A DNA stretch of 64,000 nt, taken from Chaunax sp. Z400 (Eukaryota > Chordata > Actinopteri > Lophiiformes > Chaunacidae). The translations under genes were made by a program, and so were the position numbers. Below the pieces are notes generated by a model, which searched no databases, had not been told where the DNA came from, and saw nothing but the letters and a program-made list of their open reading frames with translations. The stretch covers positions 18,705,001 to 18,769,000 of the forward strand of contig CM075188.1 of assembly GCA_037577475.1 (NCBI GenBank), in the 5' to 3' direction. This document shows positions 41,913 to 56,900 of this stretch, one piece after another (position 1 is the first letter of the stretch; each line of letters begins with the position of its first letter).

Positions 41913-41950
41913 ATGGAGATCGCGGAGGAGGGAGAGGCGGAGGAGCGCAG
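41913..41950 (+). CDS. rubcn: rubcn coding exon 1
   Basis: The ATG at 41913 has G at -3 and G at +4, a better context than the ATG at 41908, which is in another frame. It encodes MEIAEEGEAEER plus two bases, donor GTGAGT. The following R-K-EHWKLL matches the human start of the RUN domain. Confidence 0.85.
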
Positions 41951-44900
41951 GTGAGTGAATGCTTAGGCTGGGCTTGCTAACTTAACCCGGCTAATGTTAA
42001 CTTGGCTAAGCGTGACCGTGGTCATATTTTAACGCCAAAACTAAATACCGTATTGACAACCAGCTTGCTGGTTCAATAAAAATGACTGCTAATGATTTTG
42101 GAGCGTCAACTTATTAAAACCTAATCTTAGTAATATTGCTCGGGAGCAAGTTGCCCGGCTAACAGCTAAGCTTGGCTTGGCTAAGATGAAATATTAAGGT
42201 TTTACAACTTGGAGAAAAAAAGTATTTGCTGCGAAGTTTGTCAACCTTCGTAATATTAACGACCAGCTGATTGAGTTATTACTGGGGTTTGTTTGACATT
42301 TTAATAAGTGAATGCTAACCGCTATAGATTTTACTAGTTAGGTTAGATTAGGTTAGCTATGTTGTGCTGACAGCTAAGGCTAGATGTCAAATTAGTTGTC
42401 AACAGCGACGTGTCGCTGGTTGTGTAGAATATTCATCCGATATTAATTGAAGTTCAGAATCCATAATTGAGTTTGAGATATCGGGTAATTTAGTAAGCTC
42501 ACTTCTTTTGCTTTTACTTAAATGTTACACAAGCTTCTGTTATTACATTATTAGCATTTTTTTGGCAGCACGATTACCGAGTGCCTCTTAGAGGATAAAC
42601 AAAAGCACAACTGTGCTGTAGCAAAAGAAAACTAAAACAACCTTTCAGCGACAACAGTATGTACAGTGTATACTCTGTGATTTGATCTCAATAGGGTGAC
42701 TATGTTATCAGTAGTGTAGAAATTCCTAGGGTATTATATATAGGTACACGGCTAATGCGGAAAGTTGCACTTCTCCATTTACCCTAATTGATAGATTAGC
42801 TTGGCCGTTCATGGTAACTTTAAGATCCTCTTTACTTACTCTTTGCTATAAGATTTTCAGGTCAGGTTGTATAAACAAATCTGTCGTTAGAGTTCTTTAG
42901 AAGAGCAAACACCCACACTCTGAACGAAACAGTCATCATAATCATCATCATCATCATCATAATAATAATATTTGACGTCAACAACCTTTTTTGAGCCTCG
43001 TAGAATTTCACGCCATGGTGTCTTACAGCATATACTTAACACATACCACATATCTGTTGCATGAATGCATCATGCTCCTCATTATATGAACAACGTTCTC
43101 TAACATTTAGTCTCCCTTATTACATGACTAGATTTAATTAGTTGGCTTTGTAGCTGAACTCGTGATGCTGCCTTGCTGCTCTCTATGTAAAAAAAAAAGA
43201 CTTGCTGTGTCCATAAATGTGCAATTCATAGCTTTCATAATCTTTATTTTTCAACCAGACATTCACTTCTCTGATTCTCAAAAGTTGATGTTTAGTAACT
43301 GATTCATATATCTTATAATATATTTAAGCACTCAAACACCACATGCTAACCTTATTATAGTGTATTACTGAATAAGTTGCAGATGACCTGGTGAATTACT
43401 CAAAGAATACACTGGCAAGCGTTAGTACTGCCCCACAGCAGATTTTTGTCCTACCATGAGTAGGGCTTTGTATTGGCAAGAATCTGGTCATCTGAATAGT
43501 ATGATGCTGGGGTTACAATTCAATATATTGCAATACATTATGATACTGTAAGCAAGGCAATATATTATGATTTTTCTTATCTAATTTAGGAAAACTGTCA
43601 TAGTATTAAAAACACACCACTATATGCATAAAATCTGAGTAAATAAGGTTCATGTTTCTTCAGTTATATTTGTCGGATTTCCTGCAACATCCAACCAGAC
43701 GACATTTTGTTGGGAGGGTTTGCTCTTCATTCACTACAACATAGAAAACTGTGTTTTTGAGAATAAATACAGTCTCACAAAAATAAATCATGATTCTCAA
43801 GTGAATCAATGTTTTCTTACACCACTACTTATCTGACTAGTTTTAACCAGCATTCAGTTTGACTGCTGACTTAAGGGAGAAAAGAGAAGGTCCTTGGTGT
43901 GTCCTGATGTGATTTTGTTTTGTAGCCATCAGTTTTGGTTCAACAGCTTTTTCTTGTTGTAAGACATTATTTGACCTCCTGTATACAGGACCTATAACTT
44001 CTATTGATGGGAATCAATCACAACTGGCCCCCATATAAGCCATTATCTGCAGTTTGTAATATAGGATATCAGTGTCACAGACTGGCTGTGCTTGCAGGAA
44101 ACATTTTCAAGTTTCTAACAGCTGTACTTCTTTTGGTGGAATTAGTGAACTGGTTATGCATTATGGGCCAAAAACTTCTGCTTGTGCTTTGCCAACAGTT
44201 GTTTAAGACCTGGTCTCTTGTAAACAGTTTTTTTATATGGAGGGAGTGGACAGTGTTCTCTACCATATTTAGGCAAAAATGAAGTGATACTGCAAAGACA
44301 TTTATTGATGGTCAGCACTATCAGTCAGTCACTGAGTTTTTAAAAACAACTTAATTTAGCACACACACAAAAAAAAACCAACAATTTGTACACAATAACC
44401 TTAATCCAGTATACAGTATAAACATGTGCCAGGAAGACAAGAAACCCCGAGGGGCTTATGAAGTGTCTCCTTAACTCATAGTACGTGATTACAGTTTAAT
44501 ATAAAAAACGACAGACTAAACCGTGGTTATTGTCACTAAAATGCTGAAGACTGAAATTTAAATTTCAGGAAAGGTACTGCTGGTCATGTGAGTAATGATT
44601 TTAGCCACAACTCTGCTTACACCAGCACTCCTTCACCTCCTTCCTCATTACTGAACTTCCTCCCCCCTGCCTCTCTGCTTCCTGCTGCCCTTTTTCCCTG
44701 ACAGGAAGGAGCACTGGAAGCTACTGTCCAGCCTGAAGACAACAGTGGAGGGTCTTGTGTCTACCAATAACCCTAATGTCTGGTCACGTTACGGCGGCCT
44801 GCAGCGTCTCCACAAGGACATGAACAACATCCTTAGCCATGGACTGAAGAATGAGCAGGTCTGAAGATCAGGGGGGAAAAAAAAGTGTCTTTTGTTCAAT

Positions 44901-47900
44901 CTGCAGATTACTGATCCCTTTATGTGTGCGTCCAGCCAGCTCTGGCAGACTTGCATGTCAGAATTAGCAGTTCCACTTGATCTGATCTGAAGGTCTGCAT
45001 AGGTCAACTGAAACAACTTGAGTTTTAAAATAGAGTTGCCATGGATTCAAGGTGTGTCCAGTAGCCCATAATACCACACTATCAGACAAATTATTGCAGA
45101 GTTGCAGAAGATTTACAGGTTACCCACGCCTCACTTGTGACCTCACATTTGGCTGTGGTGAGCGGAGGGTCACGTTTGTCGAAGTGAAGCGAATGAAATT
45201 CCTACCCAAAGATATTAAGACACTGAAAACAGGGACAAAGAAGCAATTAAAACCAAAAATTGTAACCCTTCTCACAACCAGTTAAGTTTCTCACTTACCC
45301 GCAGGTTTTCAGGGAATGGTGTAGCAGGTTTTATCACATGCTTTATTTGTAGAACTGTGTTACGACATGCATCACCAGAGCACAGGATCATTTTATGATT
45401 TGGCAAGTATTTACATTATCAGACTTTTATCACCGCTCATTATCAGCAGTCTTCATGAAATACAGGAAAACAGTTCACTAAGGAACATGCTCCCTCTCCA
45501 TAATAGCGTGCTATTTTTTTTTTTTTTTAGTGATGCTGCTTCTCTCTGTAACTGGGTCATTCTAACAGCTGCTTGTATTGCAGGTGTACTACAAGCAGAG
45601 AGACTACTGGCCATTCGTGTGGTGCGTTCGGTACATCAGCCCCCACCTTGCCTCGCACGTTGAACAGGTAATGGCGACTGTCAGCTACATGCTGGCTGGC
45701 AAATATTTTAATTTTTAGTCGGCACACATAAAATTTTACATTCGTAATCAAAGGCGAGGTTGTTTGCACATACCCGTAAACACTGCCAACGTTCTCTGGG
45801 CTTCTGAAGGTGACTTCCTGGCCGGACACTCTTTTTCAGCAGAGCACGCGCACACATACAGGGCCGATAAACGTAGGCACGTCTCTCAGTCTTCATGCCC
45901 ACACTGTTTTTATGCGAAGGCTGGTCTTTGTGACGAATAGTGAATCAAAACCAACTTCATTAGAATCAGTTAATACGATAAAGTAGCCGACTGGACTTAA
46001 AATAGTAGTCAGGTGTTTGACTGGTAGCTGCGGCTTAATGATAGTTCTGGGTATGTGGCACTACCTGTAACATTCCCGTGTTTCTGTTCGTGCTTGATTA
46101 ATTCATCTGGAGTGTGTAGTTTTTTGTTGTTGTGGAGAACTGTCGCCCCTGAGCCCTTTTTCCCCCTCCTCCAAAGTTTTAACATGACTTTGCAATAGCA
46201 TTTATCTTCGTCACACTCTCTGCTTCTGACCAGTAGGTATTGCAGCATGCTTGGCCATGACGTAATCATTGTGTGATGGTTGTATATACCATATATCTTG
46301 TCTGCCGTCTCCTGCCGTAGTCTTGTGATATGTTTTTTTCTTGTCAGGTAATTGGTGACCGTATTTGTGATTACATTCCTTTGTGGAACAGGACAGGCTT
46401 GTCATGTTTCCCCTGTGCTGTGGGCATTCAAACAGCAGCGCACTTTCTGATTTCATCTCTCAGCATTTGACACAAACTCTCGCTCGCTCTCCTTTCCTTC
46501 CTCAGTTCAGTCACCTGGAGCCAGTACTGAGCAGCGGGATGAAGAGTGCTGGTGAAAGCTACAAGGCCGAGCGCTGGTTGCTTCACAGCTTACAGGTTCA
46601 CATGCTCTCCGCTCAGCTTCGGCCTCTGCTCCGGCATCAGGGGCATACACGTAAATTCTATAATGGTGAGTTTCAAAATGAACGGGCCCGCTTAATCTAG
46701 AGGATGTTGGTGGGAAGTAGAAGCAGCTAAAAAGACTCTCTCTCTGAATGACTTGCTCTCCTCTCTTGAAATTTCTCATGTCTTCACTTATTTTCCACCT
46801 ATTAATTGTTTCTCCCACTATCTCGTTTCCTTCCCCCTCTTCGTTTGTCTCCTATCTCCGTCTGTCTGTGTCTGCCTTTTAGATGATGCCTTTTTGCTGA
46901 GCGAGCCCCATGTGATAGCCATGTTCCAGTGTCTGGAAGCTGTGGAGCAGAATAACCCCAAACTGTTGGCCCAAGTAGACACTGTTGGGGTAGGTCTCCT
47001 GGAATGACTTACATCCTTAAGCCGTGCTTCAATAAGGCCTGCCTACATTACTGCATTTATATCTCATCCATTATGATGTTGTTGACATTTGTTTTATTTC
47101 ATTCGCAAAAATGTGTTTATTGTGTTTGGTTTTTTTAAAATTGTGTTTTATCACTGTCATGTATTATATTTTACAGCTATACTTAAGCTAAACACAGATT
47201 TACCAAGTGTATAACAATCCACATTTCTAGAGATGTGTGATTGTTTAATGGCAAGCTGCTGTTCGAAGAGGACATCAGAAGAGAAGGGGGAAAAAAAATG
47301 ACCTTCTTTGTCAGTCTATGCTGAGTTTTGTAACTTTATTGTACCCCACCTGTCTAACGTCCTGCTTAGAGATCCTCTTAAAACTGAGAGGATTTTAAAA
47401 AAAATAGAGGAAAACATTTTGGATTCAACCTTGAATTGTTTATGTCTCCCTTATCACATACCAGCTGTCCCCTCTGAAGGGCCAACCATCTCTGGGCCTG
47501 TTGAAGAGCCAGAGCCTGTGTGTGTTGCCAGGGGCTGGAGGGACTTGGAGGAACGCTGACTCAGCTCTCAGAAGAGAAGCGCTAAATCACAGACTCGCCA
47601 CGTCCAACCACTCCCTACGAGAAGCGGTGTCCACAAGCCACGACTCTGTTTCGGACATCAAATCCCAAAACAGTAATGGCATAAGTGAGGATGGGTGGAG
47701 GGTGACTTGTGTAATATAATTTTTTGTAATACAGGCTTTTGTCTTTGCTGAAATGCACTCATGTAGGGGGATCCTGAGTGTTTAATGCTTGTTACTTTTT
47801 TTAAAATTAAAAATTCTCAGTAATGTAACCTTTGTCCAATACACATCAGAAAAGCTTGAGCAAGTGAAGGGGAAATAACCCTTGATTCACAACAGCTTGT

Positions 47901-50900
47901 GTTTTATCCATCCCATCCCACCTCACCTACCTACCTTATGTTTTGCAGATTCTACCTCCTCAAGCAGCAACCTGGGAGAACCCTGGGTGTTCGTGTCCAG
48001 GCATGGGGAGTACGAGCGGGGAACGACGCCCCCTCCTGGATCCGTCTCAGTCCCTTGCATCGCCCTTACAGAATCCCCCTCACCTTCCTGCCCTCAGCCT
48101 GAGGCTGGTGACTCTGGTGATGGCGAATACGACGATGGTCCAGAGTACCTGGCGATTGGTAACCTGGGGCAACGCAGTCGTTGTGACACCCAGAGCTCCA
48201 CCCACAGCAGTGAGCGGGTTGAGAACCAGGGCCAGTCCCTGCAACAGGGTTCCCTGGCTGTGCCGCCACCACCCAGACGTTCATCCTTCTCAGAGGTCCA
48301 GAGGGGTCCGGGAAAGGGGTCCCGAGGACACATACGCTCGTTTTCTGACACGGGTATCAACCCGAAACTCAGGAACGGTAAATAAAATTTGGGGTTAACT
48401 CATATGACAAGCACTGGGCTACCCACTGTCTATTTGTATGTTAGTTATGTTTTATTGAATTGTAAAGGTTGAATTGAGTATTAAATATTAAAAAAGAAGT
48501 ATGGACTTAATAATATAATAATAAATAAATTAATTGATGGCTTTGTTTTTTTCTCATAAATGTCTGCAAGTAGTCTGACTACAGATGGATATGAAGGAGC
48601 ATCTGGTACAGTTTTACCTGTTTGGAAGTTTCTCATAGTATCATAAACAGCCCATTTACATGAAAGTGAATATTCGCAGTATTGGTGAACTTCAGTTTTT
48701 AATTAATATACTGTGTTTTTTGTGCTGCACGTTCATAGATCGACACATTTGATGGTTAGGAGGACTTAAAGTTATTAGTTGGAATCACCTGCTTTTTCCA
48801 ATTGATTATTTTTCTTTTATTTGTCGGATTTCCGGGATTGAATTTCTTCTGAGCATCCCTTTAGCATCTAGCAGGTGATGGAAATGAAACTGAAAAACAA
48901 TCTTTTAGACAGGATACATATATACTTACATGTTGTTTACTTGTCGCTCTGTACGATGCATCTAGGCCACCTTCTATGTCAGGAGGAGCCTACTTCCTGA
49001 CATTCCCAATTTAATGTCTATTCTTTTTGCTCACTTTTCCCTTTCTCGGCTTGAGGTAACTTTTCTCTCCTTCTGCTCCATCTCTTGTCTCTCTTTTTAC
49101 CGTTTGTGCAAAGGAGGGGGCCACCGAAAAATCACCATAATAATAGAAGATCCTGTAGCAGGTTGGCAGTGCAGTTCCACTGTGCTCCATCATTTGACTC
49201 CCTCCCATCTCCCCCCCCCCCCGGCATGCTGATATGAACTCTCTTTTTCCCTCTCATTTCAAGTCTTCAGCCCAAATCGTCTTTTGGTGTTTGATATTCG
49301 TCTTCAAAGTGTTTTTGTTTGTGTTACTCAGGTCAAATTGATGCAACGAATGACCTTTTATGTTTGTGTCACACTTTTTGTTCATGCATACATTTTTCAT
49401 CACCTATCAGCGTTTTGGTCAAAGTGTCATGGAGGCCATATACTGCATAAGCTGTGTGTACTTGTGTTCATTTCATTACATTAATGCTAGTGATTTTCTC
49501 TGATAGTATAATGTAACAATGTAAGTGTAAATGTTTAAGAAGAAGTGAAGCAGTTTTTCCTGTATCACTTATGAATCATTCTGAATTCAAGTCGTTCAAC
49601 TGACCAGGTTGACTGTCATTCTTTTGTTTCTGCATGCAATAAAATGAACCATCTCTATTGATTTTATCAGTGGTTTGAGACGGACATTGATGAAATCCAA
49701 ATAGCCTTTAACATGCTTTATGTATGAATGAAGACGCATGTTTCCATGAAAGAAAAAAAAAATCCGCTCTTTGTTTTAGCGGTTCTGGTGTTGAGGTGAT
49801 AAGTGGCCCTTCTAACATGGACTATTTGTCTCTTAGAATCGGCAGGAGATGGGTGCATGAAGGACTACAGCCCTTTCTCCCCTCAGCGCAGTGATGCCAG
49901 CACCACCAGCTCCCTCTATATGGAGTCTCGTGAGTCCTTTGATTTTCTGTTTGCAGTATTGTTGTAGCTGCTGTTGCACTTAAAAAAATGTATGCAGTTG
50001 TCAAAAAAAACTCCTCTCTTATCCAGTGATTGGTTAATGTTGAGGAAGGTACGAGTCAGAGAAAGTTCACAGCCAATTTATCAAAAGGGAGGAAGTTGCT
50101 CAGGGAAGTGGACATGAAATGTTTGTTGACGAAAAATTAGTCTTCAGATCCAGATGGTGAATGTAGCAATGTAGCTGATCCATAAATGTGACACTCTGGA
50201 CCTGAGCAGGAAGGTCACAGAAAGATCAGTGTTTTATTGGACACACCAGTAATTGCTAAGCTCATCTAACTCGGTGCATCAGAGACCTTCTGGTTTGGAT
50301 GATAAGATATTCTGATAGCATGCAGTTTCGCTCAATTTCTGTATGCAAGATTTTGAAACCAAAAATGAATTTAGAAATCTAAAACGGATTATACTGTATT
50401 TAGAATTGAAATGCGGAAAATGAAATTTATCTTTGCTATTTCTGTTTTGTGTCTTGTTGTCATGAATTATGTGTGTATATGTTTTGATCCTTTCAGGCGG
50501 GTCACAGTACAGCAGTGTTTCAGATGGGATGTTCAGGAAGCCATCAGAGGGTCAGAGCCTCATCAGCTACTTGTCAGAGCAGGACTTTGGCAGCTGTGCT
50601 GACCTTGAGAAAGTGAGGACTCGGTCGAGTTGAACTCAAGTCGGTGCTGATTCGCATGCAAATTGGTGCAGTCCTTTACAAATGATTTTTTTTAAAATAA
50701 CTTGGTGTTAAAATTCTCTAAAACCTAAAAAAAAAAAGTGCAGTGTTGAACTTAATATGATGCATGACTAAAACGATAGTTTAGTGGCCTCCTCATGCAT
50801 TCATCATTTTCTCTGTGTTATATAGGAAAACGCTCATTTTAGTATTTCAGAGTCTCTCATCGCTGCCATCGAGCTGATGAAGTACAACCTGCGGCATCAG

Positions 50901-53900
50901 GAGGAGGAGGGCGAGGAAGAGGGAGACAGTGACTGTGAGATTCAACAGCTTAAACAGAAGATTCGGCTGCGGCGGCAACAGATCCGACGCAGCCGTCTGC
51001 CGCCACGCGCAACCTCCCAACACAGTAAGGCGAAATCATCACCTGTTAAACTGAGAGATGGTCACTTGTATGTGTCACTCTTTCCTTCATGTTTGTTGCA
51101 TCTCAGTAACTTTCGTAAAGATACTCTCTCCTTTAATAAGCACTAGATTAAAAGAGCGACTTCCCCTTATAATCCGGCACATCTACTCAGGAAATTAGCG
51201 TCATTGCATTTTCATTTGCTCCTGTTCATTCTTTGTTTTGTCTCGTCTCCTTCCTCTTTAGTTTTCCACTCCACTGACAGCGGAGGCTCGAGGAGGAGCT
51301 CTCAGGACTCCTGCCAGGGCCTGTCAGACTCCGGCTCAGCTGAGGAGGTGGAGGAATGTGAACTTCGAGGTAAAGAAAGGGGAAGAGGGAATAATGTGGG
51401 GGGGGAAAGGGCACTAAAGGAATCCAGTATTTTAGATTTATCTTAAATTGTCGCCGTTGTCAATCCAGACATATAATTACACATTTTGTCAGGTTAACTA
51501 GGATGTTTGTATTTGATGACGAACAGGCTGCAGCTAGAATAAAATCGTCTGTCAGCATTCTGACATTTGAACTTTGAACAAGTATTCACATCTAAAATGG
51601 AATAAGTATTAAGTTTTTATACTGTACTATAAATGTGTAGAAAACCTCTAAAGAATTCATCATTTGTCCGTGTGAATGAGTTTGTTTCTGTTTCCGTCAT
51701 AATTCACAACCTCATCACCACACTCGCTTCATGTTGCTAACCAAGCATGCCATTTTTTTTTTTAGCATGGACCATAAACATGGAGATTAGAGGACAAAGG
51801 TCACAGTGTGATCATTTGCAGTGTTTGTGACTATAAATGTTTTTTATTAGAGTTACATTTTACACGGTCCTTACAGTCATTGGAGCCAACTTATTTAGGA
51901 TTTATATGGTCATGGGTTGATAGGGTGTTTTGGTCTGGCAAATTTCTGGAATCTTTCAGGCAGTGCTCCCTGAGGCCTCATGTCCACATAGTGTTTTGTT
52001 TTCCCCCCCCCCCTTGGATAAAGGCGCTAGAAGGCAGCTGTGATTAAAACGCTTGTGTATTTCGAGAAGAAAATGCGACACGTTCGCTTTGGTTGACATT
52101 TTCTGGGTGGCTGAGTTAACGCTATGTTAACAGAAGGTTGACTACACGAAACAACAAGCTTGCAACTCGTAGGGTGATGAAAGCCCAACACTCAGCAGCA
52201 GCATTCAGTATCCGGCCGATCTGCTCCCCACCAATGGGCTTTTTTTCGTGTCAGTTATGATAAAGCTCAGACAGACAAGACCAGAACAAGCTTCTCCTTC
52301 ATTTACTACTTACCAGGGTGATGAGTCCCACCTCATGAAATATAGAATTGGTTGCCGGGAAAAAAAAGGAGAGACGATGCCGACCCCAACGCCGTTCTGA
52401 AAATTTCAGATAATTTCGAACTCAAATCGCTCAGAGAGGCCACATAGAATAAGTGGAGCATTCTTTCTTCAGGTGGATGCATGCTGTCGCATATACTCTC
52501 TCCTCATTGGGAACAATTTAAAAAAGATGCTATGTGGATAAGGGCCCTAAGCCATTTTGAGACATTTCCCTCCAAATGTAAGCGAATAGCTGTTTTGTGT
52601 GACGAATAGAAACAACAAGAGACTAATCACTAACATAGAAATATTCTAAACTTGAATTGCTTTGATATTATTAACATTGGTTATGGGGTTTCATATATGC
52701 ATACTTTGTGTGTTACTGTTTTGTGTATAACTGTGATGTGAGCACACACAGTTTTTTTTTTTTTTTGTATCTTGGAGCTGTATGAATGCATGACTTCCAC
52801 ATGTACTGCATCCGTGCAGTTGAATGTATTTTCTTGTCTGTAACACTGACAAACAGCTCTTGCGGAGTGTTGTGCTTGTGGTGATGGTTGTGCTGAGTGT
52901 TAGTTTCTGTCTCTCAGATGGCTGTGAGGGTCAGTCCCTGCTGGCGGTGTCTCAGAACGGTCTCTCCCTGTCACTCGCCTCCCTCTTCTCAGGTATCTTC
53001 AGGCTGAACGGGTGGGCGAGGCTCCACAGCTTATATACAGACTGTTTACTGTGATGGCTCTCCTCTGAGAGGAGGCTGATGGCTCCCCTCCAAACTGAGA
53101 TTTTCTGCCTATTAATCCCATAAATAACTCTCGCAGTGCATAGCTTATTTTTGTCATTACATACTAATGTTCACGTGGGAATCAGATGTGTATTTTTTTC
53201 ATAAATTTTCTTGTTTAAAAAAAAAATTTAATCATTTATTTCCTTGTGATTGTATCTGTTTTCTCATGAGGCCATGGAGTATATACTGTATTCATTATCC
53301 ACTCTGTGCCAAGTAGGTAATCAAGACGTGTTTTTAAAAAAAATCCTTTTTTATTGTAGGACTTCAGCTGCCATGTTATTCAGATTTTAACAAAATTATT
53401 TTCTTGAATGGCTCTCCACTGCTGCAAACTTTTCATTTTGGAGTTGAGCCCTCCTTACTCAGGAGAACTGTGCACTTGGCTGATTGGCTGATTGTGTTTG
53501 TGCTTGTTGCTGAGGGCTCCAGGGTGTTGGTGTTGCGTTCGGAACAACCTACTGGTATCGTTAGAATTTAGAGAATAGAAGTGAGTTAAGTTACGTTCTA
53601 TGGTGACTGTAACTCCAGGGATTATTCATTTCATTCATTCTTTCAACCCCATTATTCGTCATCTCCCTTGTGATTCCTGTGAGGTTGATGTGTGATAGTT
53701 TATAGGATAACTTGGCATTGGAAAAGTGATCATTTTATCAGCTACACACAGGCTGCTTTGTTTGAGACTCATTAATCACCGATAAATAACATGACTGCAA
53801 CTAGTTATAGTGGGACTATACTGTATTTCCTCAAATAGTGACCAGGACTTTATCTCAACTGTAGAACTTATCAAGCTTATATTAGAGGCAGCCCTTTATT

Positions 53901-56900
53901 TCTATTTCAGACCCAATGTTGCTTGGCTGTTGTAGTCTTGGGATATTGGTAAAAATGTTGTGTCTTCCTGCTATGCATTAAGTGATACGTTTTTCAGTTC
54001 AGTACTATTTATACTTAATTGCGAACCTTAAACAAAATACCCTTAATTAAACAAAATCCTTAAACCTCATTTTGATACAAAATAATTGAACCGATCACAA
54101 TCACACCTCACTCCTCTGGACGCAAAGTAACAAAAAGTCAATCACGTGTCCTCTTTGTTCTCATGTTGTTTGTGCTCTGTGCCACTGATGAAAATCATCC
54201 TGTGTCTGTAGAAGAAATTGTACTAGTCAAACAAAAGCAAGTGCATGTGAAGCCAGAGATTTATCAGACAGATAAGACAAGTCAGATGATCATGTCACGC
54301 TATTGAGGTCAGTCCGATTACTGTTAATGTAATGACGTAATTTCTTCTTCTACAGTCATTCCAATTGAAAGTATTTCTGAACAAAAACAATAAACAAAAG
54401 GGCCTTTGTTGAGCCGTGCAGCTGACTAACTTTCTTATGCAGCCCTTTAAAGCTTCATAAGACCTTTGACTGAAACGCAGAAGGATTTTGAATCTCACCT
54501 GTTTTATTTTATTAAGACAGGAATGTTGATCATCTGATCAAAAGAAGTTGTTACAGCTTCCAAGAATCCGTGCATGCATTCTCCTGTTCTACCGAAGCTG
54601 CACTGCTTATTGTCTTTGCTTACATGTTGTTTGTGGAGTATTAAAAAACAAATATGCCAGCAATACTTTATCTGTGAGTCTCTCTGGCTTTCCTGCACAC
54701 CACTTGCTAAATTGCATTTAAAACATGCTTCCATGTGATGTGTTTATCGATTTTCACCTCACTATCTTTAAGGAGAGGTTGTCTCATTATATTATTCTCT
54801 TTCTTTCATGTTCTTGATCACTTCTCTCTTAAATAATTCCCTCTTTATAACATGGAATGCTGCTTAGCTGTAGCAAGTAGTGCCGTCTGATCGCTGGTGA
54901 GAAATTAACATCATCCACCAGCCAACTGCTGAAATTCATCCACCATCTGATAGTTATTTCCAGCTCTACAAATCGTAAAGTTTTGTATTGAATGAGTGTT
55001 CTTACAGTATCCATAATATTGCGGTATGTTTTTTTTCTTACAGATGCAGACATTAAGCGCAGTGTAAGTTCCAGCAGCAGGTCTTTTCTCAGCTCAGAGT
55101 CCATGTAAGTAACATAGTCCTGTTTCGTTTCATCCTCCAATAATGAATAACTAGTGCTGTGTCTGCTCAAAACATGCTCGTGTGTACGTGTATGTTTTAA
55201 TGTATCAACTGACAAACTTTACACCTCTAACGGTGTAAAGATGTTCCTCTAAACCGGTTTCTAATTTCAGGCTAATTTAAACCCCGTTGGAGGTTTTATG
55301 TCTGCGCTGAGAATGAGTTGCAAACCTATGAAAATATTGTATTTAAAAGCACAGTCTATCCTTCTTGATGTATTTTCAGCTCTCCGTCCTTCCTCCAGTC
55401 TAACTCAGCTGAGTCAGTAGCCATGGGTTTACTCAGACAGTTCGAAGGCATGCAGCTTCCTGCAGCCTCAGAGCTCGACTGGCTGGTCCCAGAGCACGAC
55501 GCTCCGCAGAAGGTACAACATCATGCCTGTGTTGAGTACTTGGCCGAAGGGCAGTTTTCCACCATGACAGTCGACATGCAATAACGACGATAATTTAATA
55601 TTTAGTAATAGATTTGCAGCATTCATGCCTCAAATCGGACTCTCTTAACTTCTTTGCTCTCGCCTAGTTGCTGCCCATCCCCGACTCTCTGCCGATCTCT
55701 CCTGATGATGGTGAACATGCAGACATCTACAAGCTGAGAATTCGGGTCCGAGGCAACCTGGAGTGGGCGCCGCCTCGACCGCAGATCATATTCAATATTC
55801 ACCCCACCCCTAAGTGAGTCCACACCACGTTTTACCTGCCCTTAACAGTTTTGAGTATTTCTTCCCTTGTTTCCATTGCTAGTACCGCTTAGAAAATAGT
55901 CTTCCAAAAACAAAAAGATTTTGGTTTAAACATCGCAAATATTTCTTCATACTTATTTGTTGCTTTTCATGTGCACAAATCAACAAGAGCATACACGGCA
56001 AAAGACCAACATACGTGTCTATAATGTGGGTTTTTTTTGTGTCTATAAACTGTTTGTGTTCCTAAATATTGATCAGATTTGTTTACTGTAGTTTGCCATT
56101 TATAAACATATAGTGCACATGAAGTGATATTTCTTTTTTATAAAAGTCAGTTGTCCTCACTCTATTAAACTTTTTTGCATACGTTTTTGTTCCCTGTCAG
56201 GAGGAAAATTGTTGTGGCTAAGCAGAACTACCGCTGCGCTGGCTGTGGTACTCGCATCGACCCAGGTATGACCAGCAATCCCCAGAAATACCCGAGTCCT
56301 TGGGAATCCTTGCATTTTATCATGCATCCGAACATGTTTCAGTGTTAATCAGTGTTGAGACACTGAATATCTATTTCAATTTACAGTTTCAGTTCTTTTT
56401 TCAACTTAATTTCACAGGTGCAACTATAGAACTTTATTTTAACTTGATCAGCTTACCCAAAACCTGGTGTTTTTGTGCAACATTTACCTTTATGTGTAGA
56501 AATTAGTATGCAGAGATGCTAAATTTGTTTCTCAGATACAATATTGTTGAAAATTCTTACCTCTACCCCACTTGTTTCTACTGTCTGTCCAAACTGCAGA
56601 TTATATCAAGCGACTGCGTTACTGTGAATACATCGGCCGTTACTTCTGCCAATGCTGCCATGAAAATGCCCAGGCGGTGGTTCCTGGCAGAGTGTTAAGG
56701 AAGTGGGACTTCAGCAAGTACTATGTCAGCAACTTTGCCCGGGATCTGCTAAGCAAGATTGCTGGAGACCCGCTCTTCAACCTCTTTGACATAAACAGTG
56801 GCCTGTACAAGAAGGTTAAAGCTCTGGAAGCCGTCAGGGTGAGCACAAGGGCAACAGCGAGATGGGAAATTAAGCATTGGCATTAGATGGTTTGCACTTT

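Noticed and set aside
47685..47701. Extension of rubcn exon 6 to the donor-like GTGACT at 47702
   Set aside because: It would end in phase 0 and put exon 7 into the wrong frame; the GTGAGG at 47685 gives the correct phase.
47943..48398. 151-codon frame across rubcn exon 7
   Set aside because: The other frame carries the conserved Rubicon words EYLAIGNL and HIRSFSDT and joins both neighbouring exons, so this frame is a shadow.
54829..55215. 128-codon minus-strand frame over rubcn exon 14
   Set aside because: It overlaps a confirmed + strand exon antisense and shows no recognisable family sequence.
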